Part shown: positions 17,499 through 27,621 of the stretch, in pieces
Layout: each line of letters begins with the position of its first letter
Position numbering within the stretch: position 1 is the stretch's first letter
Source of the DNA: Pseudomonas sputi
Lineage (GTDB): Bacteria; Pseudomonadota; Gammaproteobacteria; Pseudomonadales; Pseudomonadaceae
NCBI RefSeq assembly: GCF_021603585.1
Contig: NZ_BQHI01000023.1
Location: 1-64,000, forward strand
Direction of reading: 5' to 3'
DNA length: 64,000 nucleotides
Notes under the pieces: model-generated
What the model saw: the letters and a program-made list of their open reading frames with translations, nothing else
Told to the model about the DNA's origin: nothing
The model's database searches: none
Made by a program: the position numbers and the translations under genes

Positions 17499-17528
17499 TT
17501 GCAATCCATGTCCCGCGCTGGTTATAGT
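17499..17528 (+). promoter_or_regulatory. Sigma-70-like promoter for the small peptide gene
   Basis: TTGCAA at 17499-17504, an 18-bp spacer and TATAGT at 17523-17528 resemble a housekeeping promoter (4/6 and 5/6 matches). Transcription would begin near 17535, about 50 bases before the ATG of the 54-codon gene and just after the lpxO terminator. Confidence 0.5.
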
Positions 17529-17584
17529 CGGCGCTCCCGAGTCGCACGACTCACTGTCCACCCCTTCAGAAAAGATCAGCCCAG

Positions 17585-17749
17585 ATGCCTGCATCCCTCA
17601 TCAACGCGGTAGTCGATTCAGCGGTCAACGCTGGCGTCGTGCCGTGCGGGAATCAGCAGCCTGTGCAGATCAGTCATTACCCTCCACCTGTCAGTAGCAC
17701 GCCGGTGTGCGCAGTCGTATCACCGCCGGGCGTTGGTGTTTCGGGCTGA
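17585..17749 (+). CDS. Putative 54-aa peptide, unknown function
   Basis: An open frame of 54 codons from ATG 17585 to TGA 17749. It begins MPASLINAVVDSAVNAGV and its C-terminal half is rich in Pro, Val and Ser (HYPPPVSSTPVCAVVSPP, ending GVGVSG). It has two cysteines (residues 21 and 42), no charged cluster and no clear signal peptide. Support comes from a promoter-like site upstream and a terminator separating it from lpxO; the Shine-Dalgarno is poor (AAAAGATCAGCCC). Between 17437 and 17845 it is the only coding candidate. It might be a small structural or signalling peptide, or chance; I do not recognise a family. Confidence 0.45.
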   Translation: MPASLINAVVDSAVNAGVVPCGNQQPVQISHYPPPVSSTPVCAVVSPPGVGVSG

Positions 17750-17845
17750 TCAGCGTTTTCTGCTGACCCCTGTGCCCGCCTGAAAAAACCTACTGAATTT
17801 CAGCTTCGGCTGAGTTGGCTATTTGCCTGACGACAGGTGGTATTC

Positions 17846-18709
17846 ATGTTTGTCCTTTCGAAAAAATCCGCGCTCGCGGCGGCGTCCACGAGCCTGTTCG
17901 TCCTGCTGTGGAGCAGCGGGGCGATCTTCTCCAAGTGGGGGCTGGCCCACGCTTCACCCTTTGCCTTTCTGCTGATCCGTTTTGGCATTGCTCTGTGTGG
18001 GCTGGTGCTGCTGGTGCCGTTGCTCAAGTTGAGGTTGCCCAAGGGCGGCAAGCCGATGTTGTACGCGATGGCCACCGGCGTGGTGCTGTTGGGGGCTTAT
18101 CAGATCTTCTATCTGCTGGCGTTGGACCTGAAGGTCACCCCTGGCGTGATGGCCACCATCATGGGCGTGCAGCCGATACTCACGGTGGTGATCATGGAAC
18201 GGCAGCGCTCGGCGAGCCGGATCTTCGGTCTGGCGCTGGGGCTGGCGGGCCTGATCATGGTGGTTTACCAGGGTATCGGCCTGGCCGGGATGTCGCTCGC
18301 GGGGATGCTGTTCGGTCTGCTGGCGCTGGCGAGCATGACCTTCGGCTCGATCATGCAAAAGCGCATCACCGACAATCCCCTCGGCACACTGCCGGTGCAA
18401 TACCTGGCCGGTCTGCTGCTGTGCGGGATCTTCGTGCCGTTCCAGCCGTTTCACTTCGAGCACAGCGCCGGTTTCATCGTGCCGGTGTTGTGGATGGGAC
18501 TGGTGGTTTCCGTGCTGGCGACGTTGCTGCTGTATCGACTGATCGCTCGGGGCAATCTGGTGAATGTCACCAGCCTGTTCTATCTGGTGCCAGCCGTGAC
18601 GGCGGTGATGGACTATCTGATCTTCGGCAATCGCCTGGCCGCATTGAGCGTACTGGGGATGCTGTTGATCATCGTCGGTCTGGTGTTCGTGTTCCGTAAA
18701 TCGGCCTAA
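17846..18709 (+). CDS. EamA-family (DMT) transporter
   Basis: A 287-aa inner-membrane protein with ten predicted helices in two EamA repeats, the arrangement of drug/metabolite transporters. The first repeat starts ASTSLFVLLWSSGAIFSKWGL and the second near MLFGLLALASMTFGSIMQKR. Substrate cannot be told from sequence; relatives export amino acids, purines or metabolites. ATG 17846 with AGGTGG five bases upstream is preferred over GTG 17837. It converges with another EamA gene, from which it is separated by the bidirectional terminator at 18725. Confidence 0.88.
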   Translation: MFVLSKKSALAAASTSLFVLLWSSGAIFSKWGLAHASPFAFLLIRFGIALCGLVLLVPLLKLRLPKGGKPMLYAMATGVVLLGAYQIFYLLALDLKVTPGVMATIMGVQPILTVVIMERQRSASRIFGLALGLAGLIMVVYQGIGLAGMSLAGMLFGLLALASMTFGSIMQKRITDNPLGTLPVQYLAGLLLCGIFVPFQPFHFEHSAGFIVPVLWMGLVVSVLATLLLYRLIARGNLVNVTSLFYLVPAVTAVMDYLIFGNRLAALSVLGMLLIIVGLVFVFRKSA

Positions 18710-18724
18710 AAGCCGCGCATGAAA

Positions 18725-18752
18725 AAGGCCCGGGAGGTAACTCCCGGGCCTT
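18725..18752. terminator. Bidirectional terminator between two EamA genes
   Basis: AAGGCCCGGGAG-GTAA-CTCCCGGGCCTT is a perfect 12-bp stem with a 4-base loop, lying between the convergent stops at 18709 and 18767. The minus-strand side ends in a run of Ts (the As at 18722-18726). Confidence 0.9.
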
Positions 18753-18766
18753 CGTGCATCTGCAAA

Positions 18767-19675
18767 TCAGCGAGTGGCGATTTCTGCCGGTTTCACCGCC
18801 GCCGGTTTCAACACCAGCCACAGCGCAATGGCAATCAACACCCCGCCATACACATGGGCCATCGACAGCGGCTCATCGAGAAACAGCGCCCCCCACAACA
18901 CGCCGAACGGCGGAATCATGAAGGTCACGGTCATCGATTTCACCGGCCCGATGGAACTCAGCAGGCGGAAGTAAATAATGTAGGCAAACGCGGTGCAACC
19001 CAGACCCAGGCCCAGCAACGACAGCCAGACATTCCAGCCGCCCCAGCTCACCGGCGGCGCAGTGATGACGCTGTAACCGAACAGCGGCAACAGAAATACG
19101 GTCGCACCGAGCATGCTGCCCAGCGCCGACAGACGGCTGTCGAGCCCGCCGGCCTGATCCAGCCAGCGTCGGGCGAGAAACCCGGCGAAGCCGTAGCAGG
19201 TGGTTGCGAGCAGGCAGGCAACGGCGCCCATCAGCAGGTGCAGATCGAACGCGACCGGGCCGGCGCGGGTCAGCACGCCCACCCCGAGCAGGCCGAGGAA
19301 CACCCCGGCGAGTTTGGCCAGCGTGAGTTTTTCACTGAAGAACAAGCCACCGATCAACACACCCATCAGCGGAGTGGTGGCATTGAAGATTGCCGAATAC
19401 CCGGCGGGCAGCACCTGGGCGGCGACCGAATACAACGTCGCCGGCACGCCGGAGTTGATCACGCCGAGCAGCATCACGGTCTTGAGCTTGCCTTTGAAAT
19501 CCCAGCTGATGCGCATCAGCCCGAGAATCACCAACAGGCCGACGGCGGCAATCGAAACCCGGAAGAATCCGGTCGGAATCGTACCGATCGCGGGAGCGAT
19601 GATGCGCATGAACAAGAAGCTCGCGCCCCAGATGGCAGCCAGCGACAACATGCGGAAAATATCGACAGGGCTCAC
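18767..19675 (-). CDS. EamA-family (DMT) transporter
   Basis: A 302-aa ten-helix transporter with two EamA repeats, starting IFRMLSLAAIWGASFLFMRI and, in the second half, LLMGAVACLLATTCYGFAGF. The C-terminal FMIPPFGVLWGALFLDEPLS is the typical second-repeat signature. GTG at 19675 is chosen because AAGGAAGGAG stands six bases upstream; the ATG at 19732 would place that site inside the gene. Substrate is unknown. It is not a duplicate of the gene at 17846, since the two share only family-level features. It is divergently oriented away from nothing close: the chemoreceptor downstream starts a separate minus-strand unit. Confidence 0.88.
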   Translation of the reverse strand: MSPVDIFRMLSLAAIWGASFLFMRIIAPAIGTIPTGFFRVSIAAVGLLVILGLMRISWDFKGKLKTVMLLGVINSGVPATLYSVAAQVLPAGYSAIFNATTPLMGVLIGGLFFSEKLTLAKLAGVFLGLLGVGVLTRAGPVAFDLHLLMGAVACLLATTCYGFAGFLARRWLDQAGGLDSRLSALGSMLGATVFLLPLFGYSVITAPPVSWGGWNVWLSLLGLGLGCTAFAYIIYFRLLSSIGPVKSMTVTFMIPPFGVLWGALFLDEPLSMAHVYGGVLIAIALWLVLKPAAVKPAEIATR

Positions 19676-19759
19676 GGGCCACTCCTTCCTTGATCGGGAC
19701 GAGAGTGTTGCCGAGGGCCCCGGCGATGGCAACCGCTAATCGGGCCTTTAATTGTCTGA

Positions 19760-21385
19760 TCAGATCACGAAGCGCGTGACCAGAGCGTTCAGGTCGACGG
19801 CCAGGCGCGACAGTTCCTGGCTGGCGGCAGACGTCTGGGTGGCGCCGGCAGCGGTCTGGGTCGACAGATCGCGGATGGTCACCAGATTCTGATCGACTTC
19901 CCGCGCCACCAGTGCCTGCTGCTCGGCGGCACTGGCGATCACCAGGTTACGCTGGTTGATCTGCGAGATCGATGCGGTGATTTTCTCCAACGCCTGACCC
20001 GCGCTGTTCGCCCGACGCAGTGTATGGCTCGCTTGTTCGGCGCTGCTTTGCAAAGCCCCGACAGTGGCGCCGGTGCCTTGTTGGATGCTGCTGATCATCA
20101 GCTCGATTTCTTCGGTGGAGTTCTGCGTGCGCTGGGCCAGCGAGCGGACCTCGTCGGCAACCACTGCAAAGCCACGCCCGGCCTCGCCGGCCCGCGCGGC
20201 TTCAATCGCGGCGTTCAGGGCCAGCAGGTTGGTCTGCCCGGCGATGCCGCGAATCACTTCCAGCACTTTGCTGATGTCCTGGGCCTGAGTCGCAAGGCCC
20301 TCGGCCTGTTCGGAGGCGCCGAGCACCGCGCTGACCAGTTCCTGAATCGAACGGATGGTCTCGCTGACCTGTACATGCCCGTGCTTGCTGTCCTCGTTCG
20401 ACGCTTCGGAGGCCTGGGCACTGGACACGGCATTGGCGGCCACTTCATCCACCGCCGTGCTCATCTCGGTGACCGCCGTGGCAGCCTGTTCGATCTGATC
20501 GTTCTGCTGCTGCAGGCCGCGGGTGCTCTGTTCCATCACCGAACTCATTTCCTCGGCGGCGGAGGCCAGTTGCTGGGCCGATTCGCTGATGCCGCGAATG
20601 GTCGAGCGCAGATTGCCCTGCATCTGCGCCAGCGCCGTGAGCAACTGCGCCGCTTCATCACGACCCTCGCTGTCGATGCGGCCGCTGAGGTCTCCCGAAG
20701 CAATCCGCCGTGCCACGTTCAGCGCCTGGTCGATCGGCGCGGTGATGCTGCGTGTCAGCAGCCAGGCCAGCAACAGCGTGGCAATCAGGGCGATGACGAT
20801 GATTGTGGCGACGATCCACAGCGCCTGCTGGTACATCGCCGCCGCGGACTTGGCGGCGGCATCGGCGCCTTGCTGGCTGAGGCTGACCATTTGCTCCAGC
20901 GTCTTGTCGAGCACCGTGCCCTGGGGCGCCAGTTCATTGCTCAGGCGGGTGTAGGCCAGTTCGCTTTGTCCGGCGTCGATCTGTTTGATGATCTGGTCGA
21001 GGATGCTCAGGTACTTGGCGGTGTCGGCGCTCAGACCTTCCAGCATCGCCCGCTCCTGATCATTGGCGATCAGGGCCTTGTGATCGTCGAGGCGCTTGAG
21101 CAATTCCTGGCGTTGCGCGGTGAGAATGCCTTTGCTGCGTTCGCGGACGGCCGCCTGGGTGCTGGTGATCAGGCGCAGGGATTCGAGGCGGATGCTGGCG
21201 ATGTTCGCCGCTGCGTCATGGATGCTTTCGATGCTGGGCATCCACGATTCCTCGATCACTGCCGCGCTCTCGCGCAGGGTTTTCATCTGGCCCAGACCGA
21301 ACAGGCCGACCACCACCAGCAGACTGGCCAGAACGGCAAAACACAAACTGGCGCGCAAACCGATGCGCAGATTCCGGATAGACAT
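19760..21385 (-). CDS. Methyl-accepting chemotaxis protein
   Basis: A 541-aa chemoreceptor. The order is a cytoplasmic start, TM1 (about residues 10-31), a four-helix-bundle periplasmic sensor (about 35-185), TM2 ([21 protein letters not shown], about 190-210), a HAMP domain, and the long signalling coiled coil. The tip that binds CheA and CheW is the invariant [26 protein letters not shown] hairpin, split here for length. No ligand can be assigned; the LSNDL-like sensor motifs of amino-acid receptors are absent. ATG 21385 sits seven bases after AAGGAG. Its 420-bp upstream region is shared with divergent aceK. Confidence 0.93.
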   Translation of the reverse strand: MSIRNLRIGLRASLCFAVLASLLVVVGLFGLGQMKTLRESAAVIEESWMPSIESIHDAAANIASIRLESLRLITSTQAAVRERSKGILTAQRQELLKRLDDHKALIANDQERAMLEGLSADTAKYLSILDQIIKQIDAGQSELAYTRLSNELAPQGTVLDKTLEQMVSLSQQGADAAAKSAAAMYQQALWIVATIIVIALIATLLLAWLLTRSITAPIDQALNVARRIASGDLSGRIDSEGRDEAAQLLTALAQMQGNLRSTIRGISESAQQLASAAEEMSSVMEQSTRGLQQQNDQIEQAATAVTEMSTAVDEVAANAVSSAQASEASNEDSKHGHVQVSETIRSIQELVSAVLGASEQAEGLATQAQDISKVLEVIRGIAGQTNLLALNAAIEAARAGEAGRGFAVVADEVRSLAQRTQNSTEEIELMISSIQQGTGATVGALQSSAEQASHTLRRANSAGQALEKITASISQINQRNLVIASAAEQQALVAREVDQNLVTIRDLSTQTAAGATQTSAASQELSRLAVDLNALVTRFVI

Positions 21386-21805
21386 CAATGTGCTCCTTGG
21401 GCTTTGGGGGGGAGAGGTCGTCCTCGTGGGCCGAGGATCTTGTTGTGAGGCGGGAGATGGGTGGGCTGTATATCAAAGTGCCACTATCTTGGTAAGGCTG
21501 ATTTTTGACAGTTCTTGCACGCGATGGACAGGAATGAACAAGCCGTGCAAAAGCGCGGATTAGAGATGTCGCTGCTGAATTGGATCCGAAGCCCAGAGAA
21601 ATCGCGGGCTGGCGCCCAGTGCTGGGGAGAACTCGAAGGGACGTTTGCTGACCGAACGGTCGATTAAAAAAACTTTGATAAAAACGGTGTAGTTGTACAA
21701 CCCGCAAGAGGATTTGGCAGAAATTGCGCTTCTCCTGCGCCCGCTTCCGTGGCTAAGCTCAGGCCTTCGAGCACAGATTCGTCAATTCCCGCAGAGGTCT
21801 CATCT
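21386..21805. other. 420-bp divergent intergenic region, MCP / aceK
   Basis: No convincing gene is present in this gap between the two divergent starts. It must carry both promoters. Visible structure is the perfect 10-bp palindrome at 21692-21701 and an A-rich stretch at 21666-21684. I could not assign a -35/-10 pair with confidence, and sigma-54 and sigma-28 matches were too weak to claim. Confidence 0.6.
21692..21701. promoter_or_regulatory. GTTGTACAAC palindrome upstream of aceK
   Basis: A perfect 10-bp palindrome about 105 bp before the aceK start. TTGTACAA-type cores are used by several GntR-family repressors, so this may be an operator, but short palindromes also arise by chance. Confidence 0.3.
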
Positions 21806-23527
21806 ATGCCGCAGCAATGGCCAGCCACCGACATCGCCCGTCTGATCCTCGATGGCTTTGACGATTACCGCGAGCATTTCCGGCGGATCACCGATGGCGC
21901 CCGCGAGCGTTTCGAGCAGGCCCGCTGGCAGGACACGCAAACGGCGTCGGCGGCGCGGATCAACCTCTACGAAGAGAAGGTCGGTGAAACCGTCGCCCGC
22001 CTGCGAGAGTATTTCGAGCCGGACACCTTGATGGACGTCACTTGCTGGCCGCTGGTGAAAAGCGCCTACATCAGCATCATCGATCTGCGCTTTGACGATG
22101 AGCTGTCCGAGACCTGGTACAACTCGATTTTCTGCGGCCTGTTCAGCCACGACCTGATCAGCGACGGCTGCATGTTCATCCACACCACGCGCCCGAGCCT
22201 GCGCCGAGCGCGGGCCGCACAGACCCGCACCTACAAGCCCCATGGGCAGATTTCGGGCATGCTCGCGAGCATCTTTGCCGATTACCGCTTCAGCGAGGCC
22301 TACGCCGATTTGCCCGGCGACTTGCTGCGTCTGGAAGCGCAGCTGCGCGAGAACCTCCCGGACTGGGTGTGCAAGGACCCGGAGCTGAGCGTCGAGCTGT
22401 TTTCCTCGGTGCTGTACCGCAACAAGGGCGCGTACCTGGTCGGGCGCATCTACACCAACGACGATCAGTGGCCGCTGGTGATTCCGCTGCTGCACCGCGA
22501 AGGGCGCGGGATTCAGATCGACGCGCTGATCACCGACGAAGCGGAAGTGTCGATCATCTTTTCCTTCACCCGTTCGTATTTCATGGTGGATGTGCCGGTG
22601 CCGGCGGAGTTCATCGGTTTCCTCAAGCGCATCCTGCCGGGCAAGCACATCGCCGAGCTGTACACCTCGATCGGTTTTTACAAACACGGTAAATCCGAGT
22701 TCTACCGCGCCCTGATCAATCATCTGGCCAATACCGATGACCAGTTCATCATGGCGCCGGGTGTGCGTGGCATGGTCATGAGCGTCTTCACGCTGCCGGG
22801 CTTCAACACCGTGTTCAAGATCATCAAGGACCGCTTCTCGCCGTCGAAAAACGTCGACCGCGCCACGGTGATCGAGAAGTACCGACTGGTGAAAAGCGTC
22901 GACCGCGTCGGGCGCATGGCTGACACCCAGGAATTCGCCGACTTCCGCTTTCCCTTGAGCAAGTTCGAGCCGGCGTGCCTGGCGGAACTGCTGGAAGTCG
23001 CGCCGTCCACGGTGTCGCTGGAAGGCGAAACCGTGCTGATCCGCCACTGCTGGACCGAGCGCCGGATGACCCCGCTCAACCTTTACCTGGACAACGCCAA
23101 CGAAGCCCAGGTGCGCGAAGCACTGGAAGACTATGGCCTGGCGATCAAGCAACTGGCGGCAGCCAATATCTTCCCCGGCGACATGCTGCTGAAGAACTTC
23201 GGCGTCACCCGCCATGGCCGGGTGGTGTTCTACGACTACGACGAGATTTGCTTTCTCACCGAAGCCAACTTCCGCCACATTCCGGCACCGCGCACGCCAG
23301 AGGACGAAATGGCCTCCGAACCGTGGTACTCGATCGGACCGCTGGATGTGTTTCCCGAGGAGTTTCCGCCGTTCCTGTTTGCCGATGCGGCGCAGCGCAA
23401 GCTGTTCGATCAGTTGCATGGCGAGCTGTACAACGCTGATTACTGGAAGGGGCTACAGGAGGCGATTCGGGCCGGGAAAGTGATTGATGTTTTCCCGTAT
23501 CGCCGTAAAGGCCTCGATAACGAGTAG
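21806..23527 (+). CDS. aceK: Isocitrate dehydrogenase kinase/phosphatase
   Basis: A 573-aa bifunctional enzyme that phosphorylates and dephosphorylates isocitrate dehydrogenase, directing carbon to the glyoxylate shunt during growth on acetate. The family's nucleotide-binding loop APGVRGMVM is at residues 317-325, followed by FKIIKDRF, and the later [22 protein letters not shown] block supplies metal and catalytic residues. Length matches pseudomonad AceK. The ATG at 21806 ([18 protein letters not shown]) follows AGAGGTCTCATCT; in-frame starts further upstream lack conserved sequence. It is not linked to aceBA here. A long palindromic repeat follows 8 bp after the stop. Confidence 0.95.
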   Translation: MPQQWPATDIARLILDGFDDYREHFRRITDGARERFEQARWQDTQTASAARINLYEEKVGETVARLREYFEPDTLMDVTCWPLVKSAYISIIDLRFDDELSETWYNSIFCGLFSHDLISDGCMFIHTTRPSLRRARAAQTRTYKPHGQISGMLASIFADYRFSEAYADLPGDLLRLEAQLRENLPDWVCKDPELSVELFSSVLYRNKGAYLVGRIYTNDDQWPLVIPLLHREGRGIQIDALITDEAEVSIIFSFTRSYFMVDVPVPAEFIGFLKRILPGKHIAELYTSIGFYKHGKSEFYRALINHLANTDDQFIMAPGVRGMVMSVFTLPGFNTVFKIIKDRFSPSKNVDRATVIEKYRLVKSVDRVGRMADTQEFADFRFPLSKFEPACLAELLEVAPSTVSLEGETVLIRHCWTERRMTPLNLYLDNANEAQVREALEDYGLAIKQLAAANIFPGDMLLKNFGVTRHGRVVFYDYDEICFLTEANFRHIPAPRTPEDEMASEPWYSIGPLDVFPEEFPPFLFADAAQRKLFDQLHGELYNADYWKGLQEAIRAGKVIDVFPYRRKGLDNE

Positions 23528-23535
23528 CCCTGACT

Positions 23536-23635
23536 GATCGTTCCCATGTCGAGGCGTCGAACCGTCCGCGTGGGAATGCCTCACCGGACGCTCCGCGTCC
23601 CCGGTTGCATTCCCACGCAGAGCGTGGGGACGATC
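23536..23635. repeat. GATCGTTCCC composite palindromic repeat, long copy
   Basis: A 100-bp element: GATCGTTCCCATG at the left, CGTGGGAATGCC and GGACGCTCCGCGTCC inside, and GCATTCCCACGCAGAGCGTGGGGACGATC at the right. It lies between the aceK stop and hrpA and may act in mRNA 3-prime-end stability or as a DNA-binding-protein site, as has been suggested for pseudomonad REP-type elements. Confidence 0.88.
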
Positions 23636-23700
23636 ACAGGGTGGTGCAAATCTGCGACAATCGGCCCCCTGCACAAATAGACGACCGAATTGCGTACCCG

Positions 23701-26700
23701 ATGACCGACGAATCGCCCTCCATCGACAAACTGCTGAAAAACCTCGATCACGCCATGCTTGCCGACCGCCACCGGCTGCGGCGGCAGTTGCTTGAGCTGC
23801 GCAAGAAACCCGACGAGGCCAAACTGGCCCAGTGGGTGGCGCGAATGCAGGCGTCCTGCGATCAGGTGCTGGCGCGCAAGGCCAGCCTGCCGGTGATCCG
23901 TTACGACGACAGCCTGCCGATCGCGGCCAAGCGTGACGAAATCAAAAAGGCCCTGGAAAAGCACCAGGTGCTGATCATCGCCGGCGAAACCGGCTCGGGC
24001 AAAACCACCCAGTTGCCGAAAATCTGTCTGGAAATCGGTCGCGGCCAGCATGGCCTGATCGGCCACACCCAACCGCGGCGAATCGCGGCGCGCAGCGTGG
24101 CCAGTCGGGTGGCCGAAGAGCTCGGTACGCCGCTGGGCGCACTGGTCGGCTATCAGGTGCGCTTTGAAGATCAGAGCGATTCCAACACCCTGATCAAACT
24201 GATGACCGACGGCATCCTGCTGGCGGAAACCCAGAACGATCGCTACCTCGAACGCTACGACACGATCATCGTCGACGAAGCCCACGAACGCAGCCTCAAT
24301 ATCGATTTCCTGCTTGGTTACCTGAAAACCCTGCTGCCGCGTCGCCCGGACCTGAAAGTCATCATCACCTCGGCGACCATTGATCTGGAGCGCTTCTCCA
24401 AGCACTTCGACGATGCGCCGATTGTCGAAGTGTCCGGCCGCACCTTCCCGGTGGAAACCTGGTATCGCCCGCTGACGCTTGAGCAGGACGAAGAGGGCAA
24501 CCGCGTCGAAGATGACCTGACCGTGGATCAGGCGATTCTCGCCACCCTCGACGAAATCGCCGCGTATGAACGCAGCGAACGCCGCAGTCCCGGCGATGTG
24601 CTGGTGTTCCTGCCCGGCGAGCGCGAGATTCGTGACGCCGCCGACATGCTGCGCAAGGCCCAGCTCAAACACACTGAAATCCTGCCGTTGTACGCGCGCC
24701 TGTCGCCGGCCGAGCAGCAGCGGATCTTCCAGTCCCATCCGGGGCGTCGCGTGGTGCTGGCGACCAACGTCGCGGAAACCTCGCTGACCGTGCCGGGTAT
24801 CCGTTACGTGATCGACAGCGGCACCGCACGCATCAGCCGTTACAGCTATCGCGCCAAGGTTCAGCGGCTGCCGATCGAAGCGATTTCCCAGGCCAGTGCC
24901 AACCAGCGTAAAGGTCGTTGCGGCCGGGTCGAGCCGGGTATCTGCGTGCGCTTGTACAGCGAAGAGGATTTCCTCGGTCGCCCGGAATTCACCGATCCGG
25001 AAATCCTGCGCACCAACCTCGCGGCGGTGATTTTGCAGATGCTGCATTTGCGCCTCGGCGAGATCACCGATTTCCCGTTCATTGAGCCGCCGGACGGCAA
25101 GGCGATCAGCGACGGTTTCAACCTGCTGCAGGAATTGTCGGCGGTGGATCGCAACAGTCAGCTGACCCCGCTGGGCCGCCAACTGGCGCGTTTGCCGGTG
25201 GACCCGCGCATGGGCCGCATGCTGCTGGAAGCGGCGAAACTCGGCAGCTTGCAGGAAGTGCTGATCGTCGCCAGTGCCATGTCGATTCAGGACCCGCGCG
25301 AGCGTCCGCCGGAGCGTCAGCAAGCGGCTGACCAGGCCCATGCCCAGTGGAAGGACGTCGATTCGGATTTCGCCGGGCTGGTCAATCTGTGGCGCGGTTT
25401 TGAAGAGCAACGCCAGGCGCTGACGGCGAGCCCGCTGCGCAACTGGTGCCGCAAGAATTTCCTCAACTACCTGCGGTTGCGCGAGTGGCGCGATTCCCAT
25501 CGCCAGTTGAGCCTGATCTGCCGCGACTTGCAGCTGAGCCTGAATAAAGAACCGGCGGATTATCCGAAGCTGCACAAAGCGGTTTTGGTCGGCCTGCTCA
25601 GCCAGATCGGCCAGAAAACCGAGGACGGCGACTATCTTGGCGCCCGTCAGCGGCGGTTCTGGATTCACCCGTCGTCGGGCATCGGCAAGAAGCGTCCGCA
25701 ATGGGTGATGACCGCCGAACTGGTGGAAACCACCAAGCTTTACGCGCGGATGGTGGCCAAGATCGACGCCGACTGGATCGAGCCGCTGGCCGGGCACCTG
25801 ATCAAGAAAAACCACTTCGAACCGCACTGGGAGAAGAAGCGCGGCCAGGTCGTCGCGTTCGAACAGATCACCCTGTTTGGCCTGATCGTGGTCGGTCGTC
25901 GACCGGTGCATTACGGCCCGGTGGATCCGCTGGTCTCGCGGGAGCTGTTCATCCGCGAAGGTCTGGTGCGCGGCGAGATACAGTCCCGGGCCAAATGCCT
26001 GACCGCCAACAAGCAATTGCTTGAGCAACTCGACGAACTGGAAGCCAAGGCCCGCCGCCGGGACATTCTGGCCGATGAGGAAACCCTGTTCGCCTTCTAC
26101 GACGCGCGACTGCCGGCGGAGATTCACCAGACCGCGACGTTTGACAGCTGGTATCGGGTCAACAGCCAGAAAAATCCGCAACTGCTGATCATGCGCGAGG
26201 AAGACGTGCTGGCCCGCGAAGCCAGCGAAGTCACCGCCCAGCATTACCCGGACACGCTGCACATCGGCGATCTGGAACTGGCCCTGAGTTACCACTTCGA
26301 ACCGAATCACCCGCGCGACGGCGTAACCCTGCGTGTGCCGGCGCCGCTGCTGCCGATGCTGCCGCCGGAGCGCCTGGAATGGCTGGTGCCGGGGCTGATC
26401 GAGGCCAAGTGCATCGCGCTGGTGCGCAACCTGCCCAAGGCGTTGCGCAAGAACTTCGTGCCGGTGCCGGACTTCATCAAGGCCGCGCTGCAGCGCATGA
26501 TCTTTGCCGAAGGTTCGTTACCACAAGCCCTTGGCCGTGAACTGCTGCGCATGACCGGTGCGCGGGTCAGCGATGAAGCCTGGGCGGAAGCGGCGCAGCA
26601 GGTTGAAAGCCATCTGCGAATGAACCTGGAAATCGTCGACGGCCAGGGCAAGTTCCTCGGCGAGGGCCGCGATCTGGCGGAGCTGACCGCACGTTTCGCC

Positions 26701-27612
26701 GAAGCCAGCCAAGCTGCATTGGCAGTGCCGCAGAGCGCGAAAAGCCAGCAACCGGTGGAGGCCAAGGTCTTTGCGCCGGTTGCGCAAAAGACTCAGCAGA
26801 AAATCGCCGGGCTGTCGATGACGGTCTACCCGGCGCTGGTGGAAGAAGGCGGCACGGTCAAGGAAGGTCGCTTCTCGACCCCGGCCGAAGCCGAGTTCCA
26901 GCACCGCCGTGCCTTGCAACGCCTGTTGATGCAGCAGTTGGCCGAACCGGCCAAGTTCCTGCGCGGCAAGTTGCCGGGCCTGACCGAGCTGGGCCTGCTG
27001 TACCGCGAGCTGGGTCGGGTCGATGCATTGGTGGAAGACATTCTGCTGGCCAGTCTCGACAGCTGCATTCTTGATGGTGAAGACCCGCTGCCCCGCGACG
27101 GCGCTGGTCTGGCCGCGTTGGCCGAGCGCAAGCGTGGCAGCTGGACCGAACACGCCGAGCGAGTGGCGCGCCTGACCCTGGAAATCCTCAAGCTCTGGCA
27201 CGGTCTGCAAAAGCGCTTCAAGGGCAAGATCGACCTGGCTCAGGCGGTGGCGCTGAACGACATCAAGCAGCAACTCAGCCATCTGGTGTATCCGGGCTTC
27301 GTCCGGGAAACGCCGATGCTCTGGCTCAAGGAGTTGCCGCGTTACCTGAAAGCGGTCGAGCAACGTTTCGAGAAGCTGGGCGCGCAGGTGCAGAAGGATC
27401 GGGTCTGGAGCGGCGAACTCGCCGGGCTCTGGACGCAATACCAGACCCGCGCGGCCAAGCATGCGCAGGAAGGCAAGCGCGATCCGCAGCTCGAGCTGTA
27501 TCGCTGGTGGCTGGAGGAATATCGGGTTTCGTTGTTCGCCCAGCAGTTGGGAACGAAAGTGCCGATCTCCGACAAACGGCTCAACAAGCAGTGGACGCAG
27601 GTGGAACCCTAG
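23701..27612 (+). CDS. hrpA: ATP-dependent RNA helicase HrpA
   Basis: A 1303-aa DEAH-box RNA helicase, the size of E. coli HrpA. Walker A is GETGSGKT with K101, the DEAH box is at residues 192-195, motif III is SAT near residue 223, and motif VI is the QRKGRCGR run. The helicase-associated domains follow, then the long C-terminal DUF3418-type region that separates HrpA from HrpB. In E. coli it rescues stalled ribosomes by acting on mRNA. ATG 23701 begins MTDESPSIDKLL; there is little Shine-Dalgarno. Both flanks carry long GATCGTTCCC repeats, at 23536 and 27622. Confidence 0.95.
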   Translation: MTDESPSIDKLLKNLDHAMLADRHRLRRQLLELRKKPDEAKLAQWVARMQASCDQVLARKASLPVIRYDDSLPIAAKRDEIKKALEKHQVLIIAGETGSGKTTQLPKICLEIGRGQHGLIGHTQPRRIAARSVASRVAEELGTPLGALVGYQVRFEDQSDSNTLIKLMTDGILLAETQNDRYLERYDTIIVDEAHERSLNIDFLLGYLKTLLPRRPDLKVIITSATIDLERFSKHFDDAPIVEVSGRTFPVETWYRPLTLEQDEEGNRVEDDLTVDQAILATLDEIAAYERSERRSPGDVLVFLPGEREIRDAADMLRKAQLKHTEILPLYARLSPAEQQRIFQSHPGRRVVLATNVAETSLTVPGIRYVIDSGTARISRYSYRAKVQRLPIEAISQASANQRKGRCGRVEPGICVRLYSEEDFLGRPEFTDPEILRTNLAAVILQMLHLRLGEITDFPFIEPPDGKAISDGFNLLQELSAVDRNSQLTPLGRQLARLPVDPRMGRMLLEAAKLGSLQEVLIVASAMSIQDPRERPPERQQAADQAHAQWKDVDSDFAGLVNLWRGFEEQRQALTASPLRNWCRKNFLNYLRLREWRDSHRQLSLICRDLQLSLNKEPADYPKLHKAVLVGLLSQIGQKTEDGDYLGARQRRFWIHPSSGIGKKRPQWVMTAELVETTKLYARMVAKIDADWIEPLAGHLIKKNHFEPHWEKKRGQVVAFEQITLFGLIVVGRRPVHYGPVDPLVSRELFIREGLVRGEIQSRAKCLTANKQLLEQLDELEAKARRRDILADEETLFAFYDARLPAEIHQTATFDSWYRVNSQKNPQLLIMREEDVLAREASEVTAQHYPDTLHIGDLELALSYHFEPNHPRDGVTLRVPAPLLPMLPPERLEWLVPGLIEAKCIALVRNLPKALRKNFVPVPDFIKAALQRMIFAEGSLPQALGRELLRMTGARVSDEAWAEAAQQVESHLRMNLEIVDGQGKFLGEGRDLAELTARFAEASQAALAVPQSAKSQQPVEAKVFAPVAQKTQQKIAGLSMTVYPALVEEGGTVKEGRFSTPAEAEFQHRRALQRLLMQQLAEPAKFLRGKLPGLTELGLLYRELGRVDALVEDILLASLDSCILDGEDPLPRDGAGLAALAERKRGSWTEHAERVARLTLEILKLWHGLQKRFKGKIDLAQAVALNDIKQQLSHLVYPGFVRETPMLWLKELPRYLKAVEQRFEKLGAQVQKDRVWSGELAGLWTQYQTRAAKHAQEGKRDPQLELYRWWLEEYRVSLFAQQLGTKVPISDKRLNKQWTQVEP

Positions 27613-27621
27613 CGAGTGCCT

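Noticed and set aside
21478-21520. Possible sigma-28 flagellar promoter for the chemoreceptor
   Set aside because: TCAAAAAT and GATA elements exist on the minus strand but their spacing and the missing GCC make the match weak.
21709-21723. A sigma-54-like TGGCAG...TTGC match before aceK
   Set aside because: The spacing between the GG and GC elements is about two bases too short for a sigma-54 promoter.
23581-26310. A 909-codon open frame on the minus strand opposite hrpA
   Set aside because: It is the antisense shadow of a GC-rich gene with strong helicase motifs in the forward frame, and its predicted protein has no recognisable domain.
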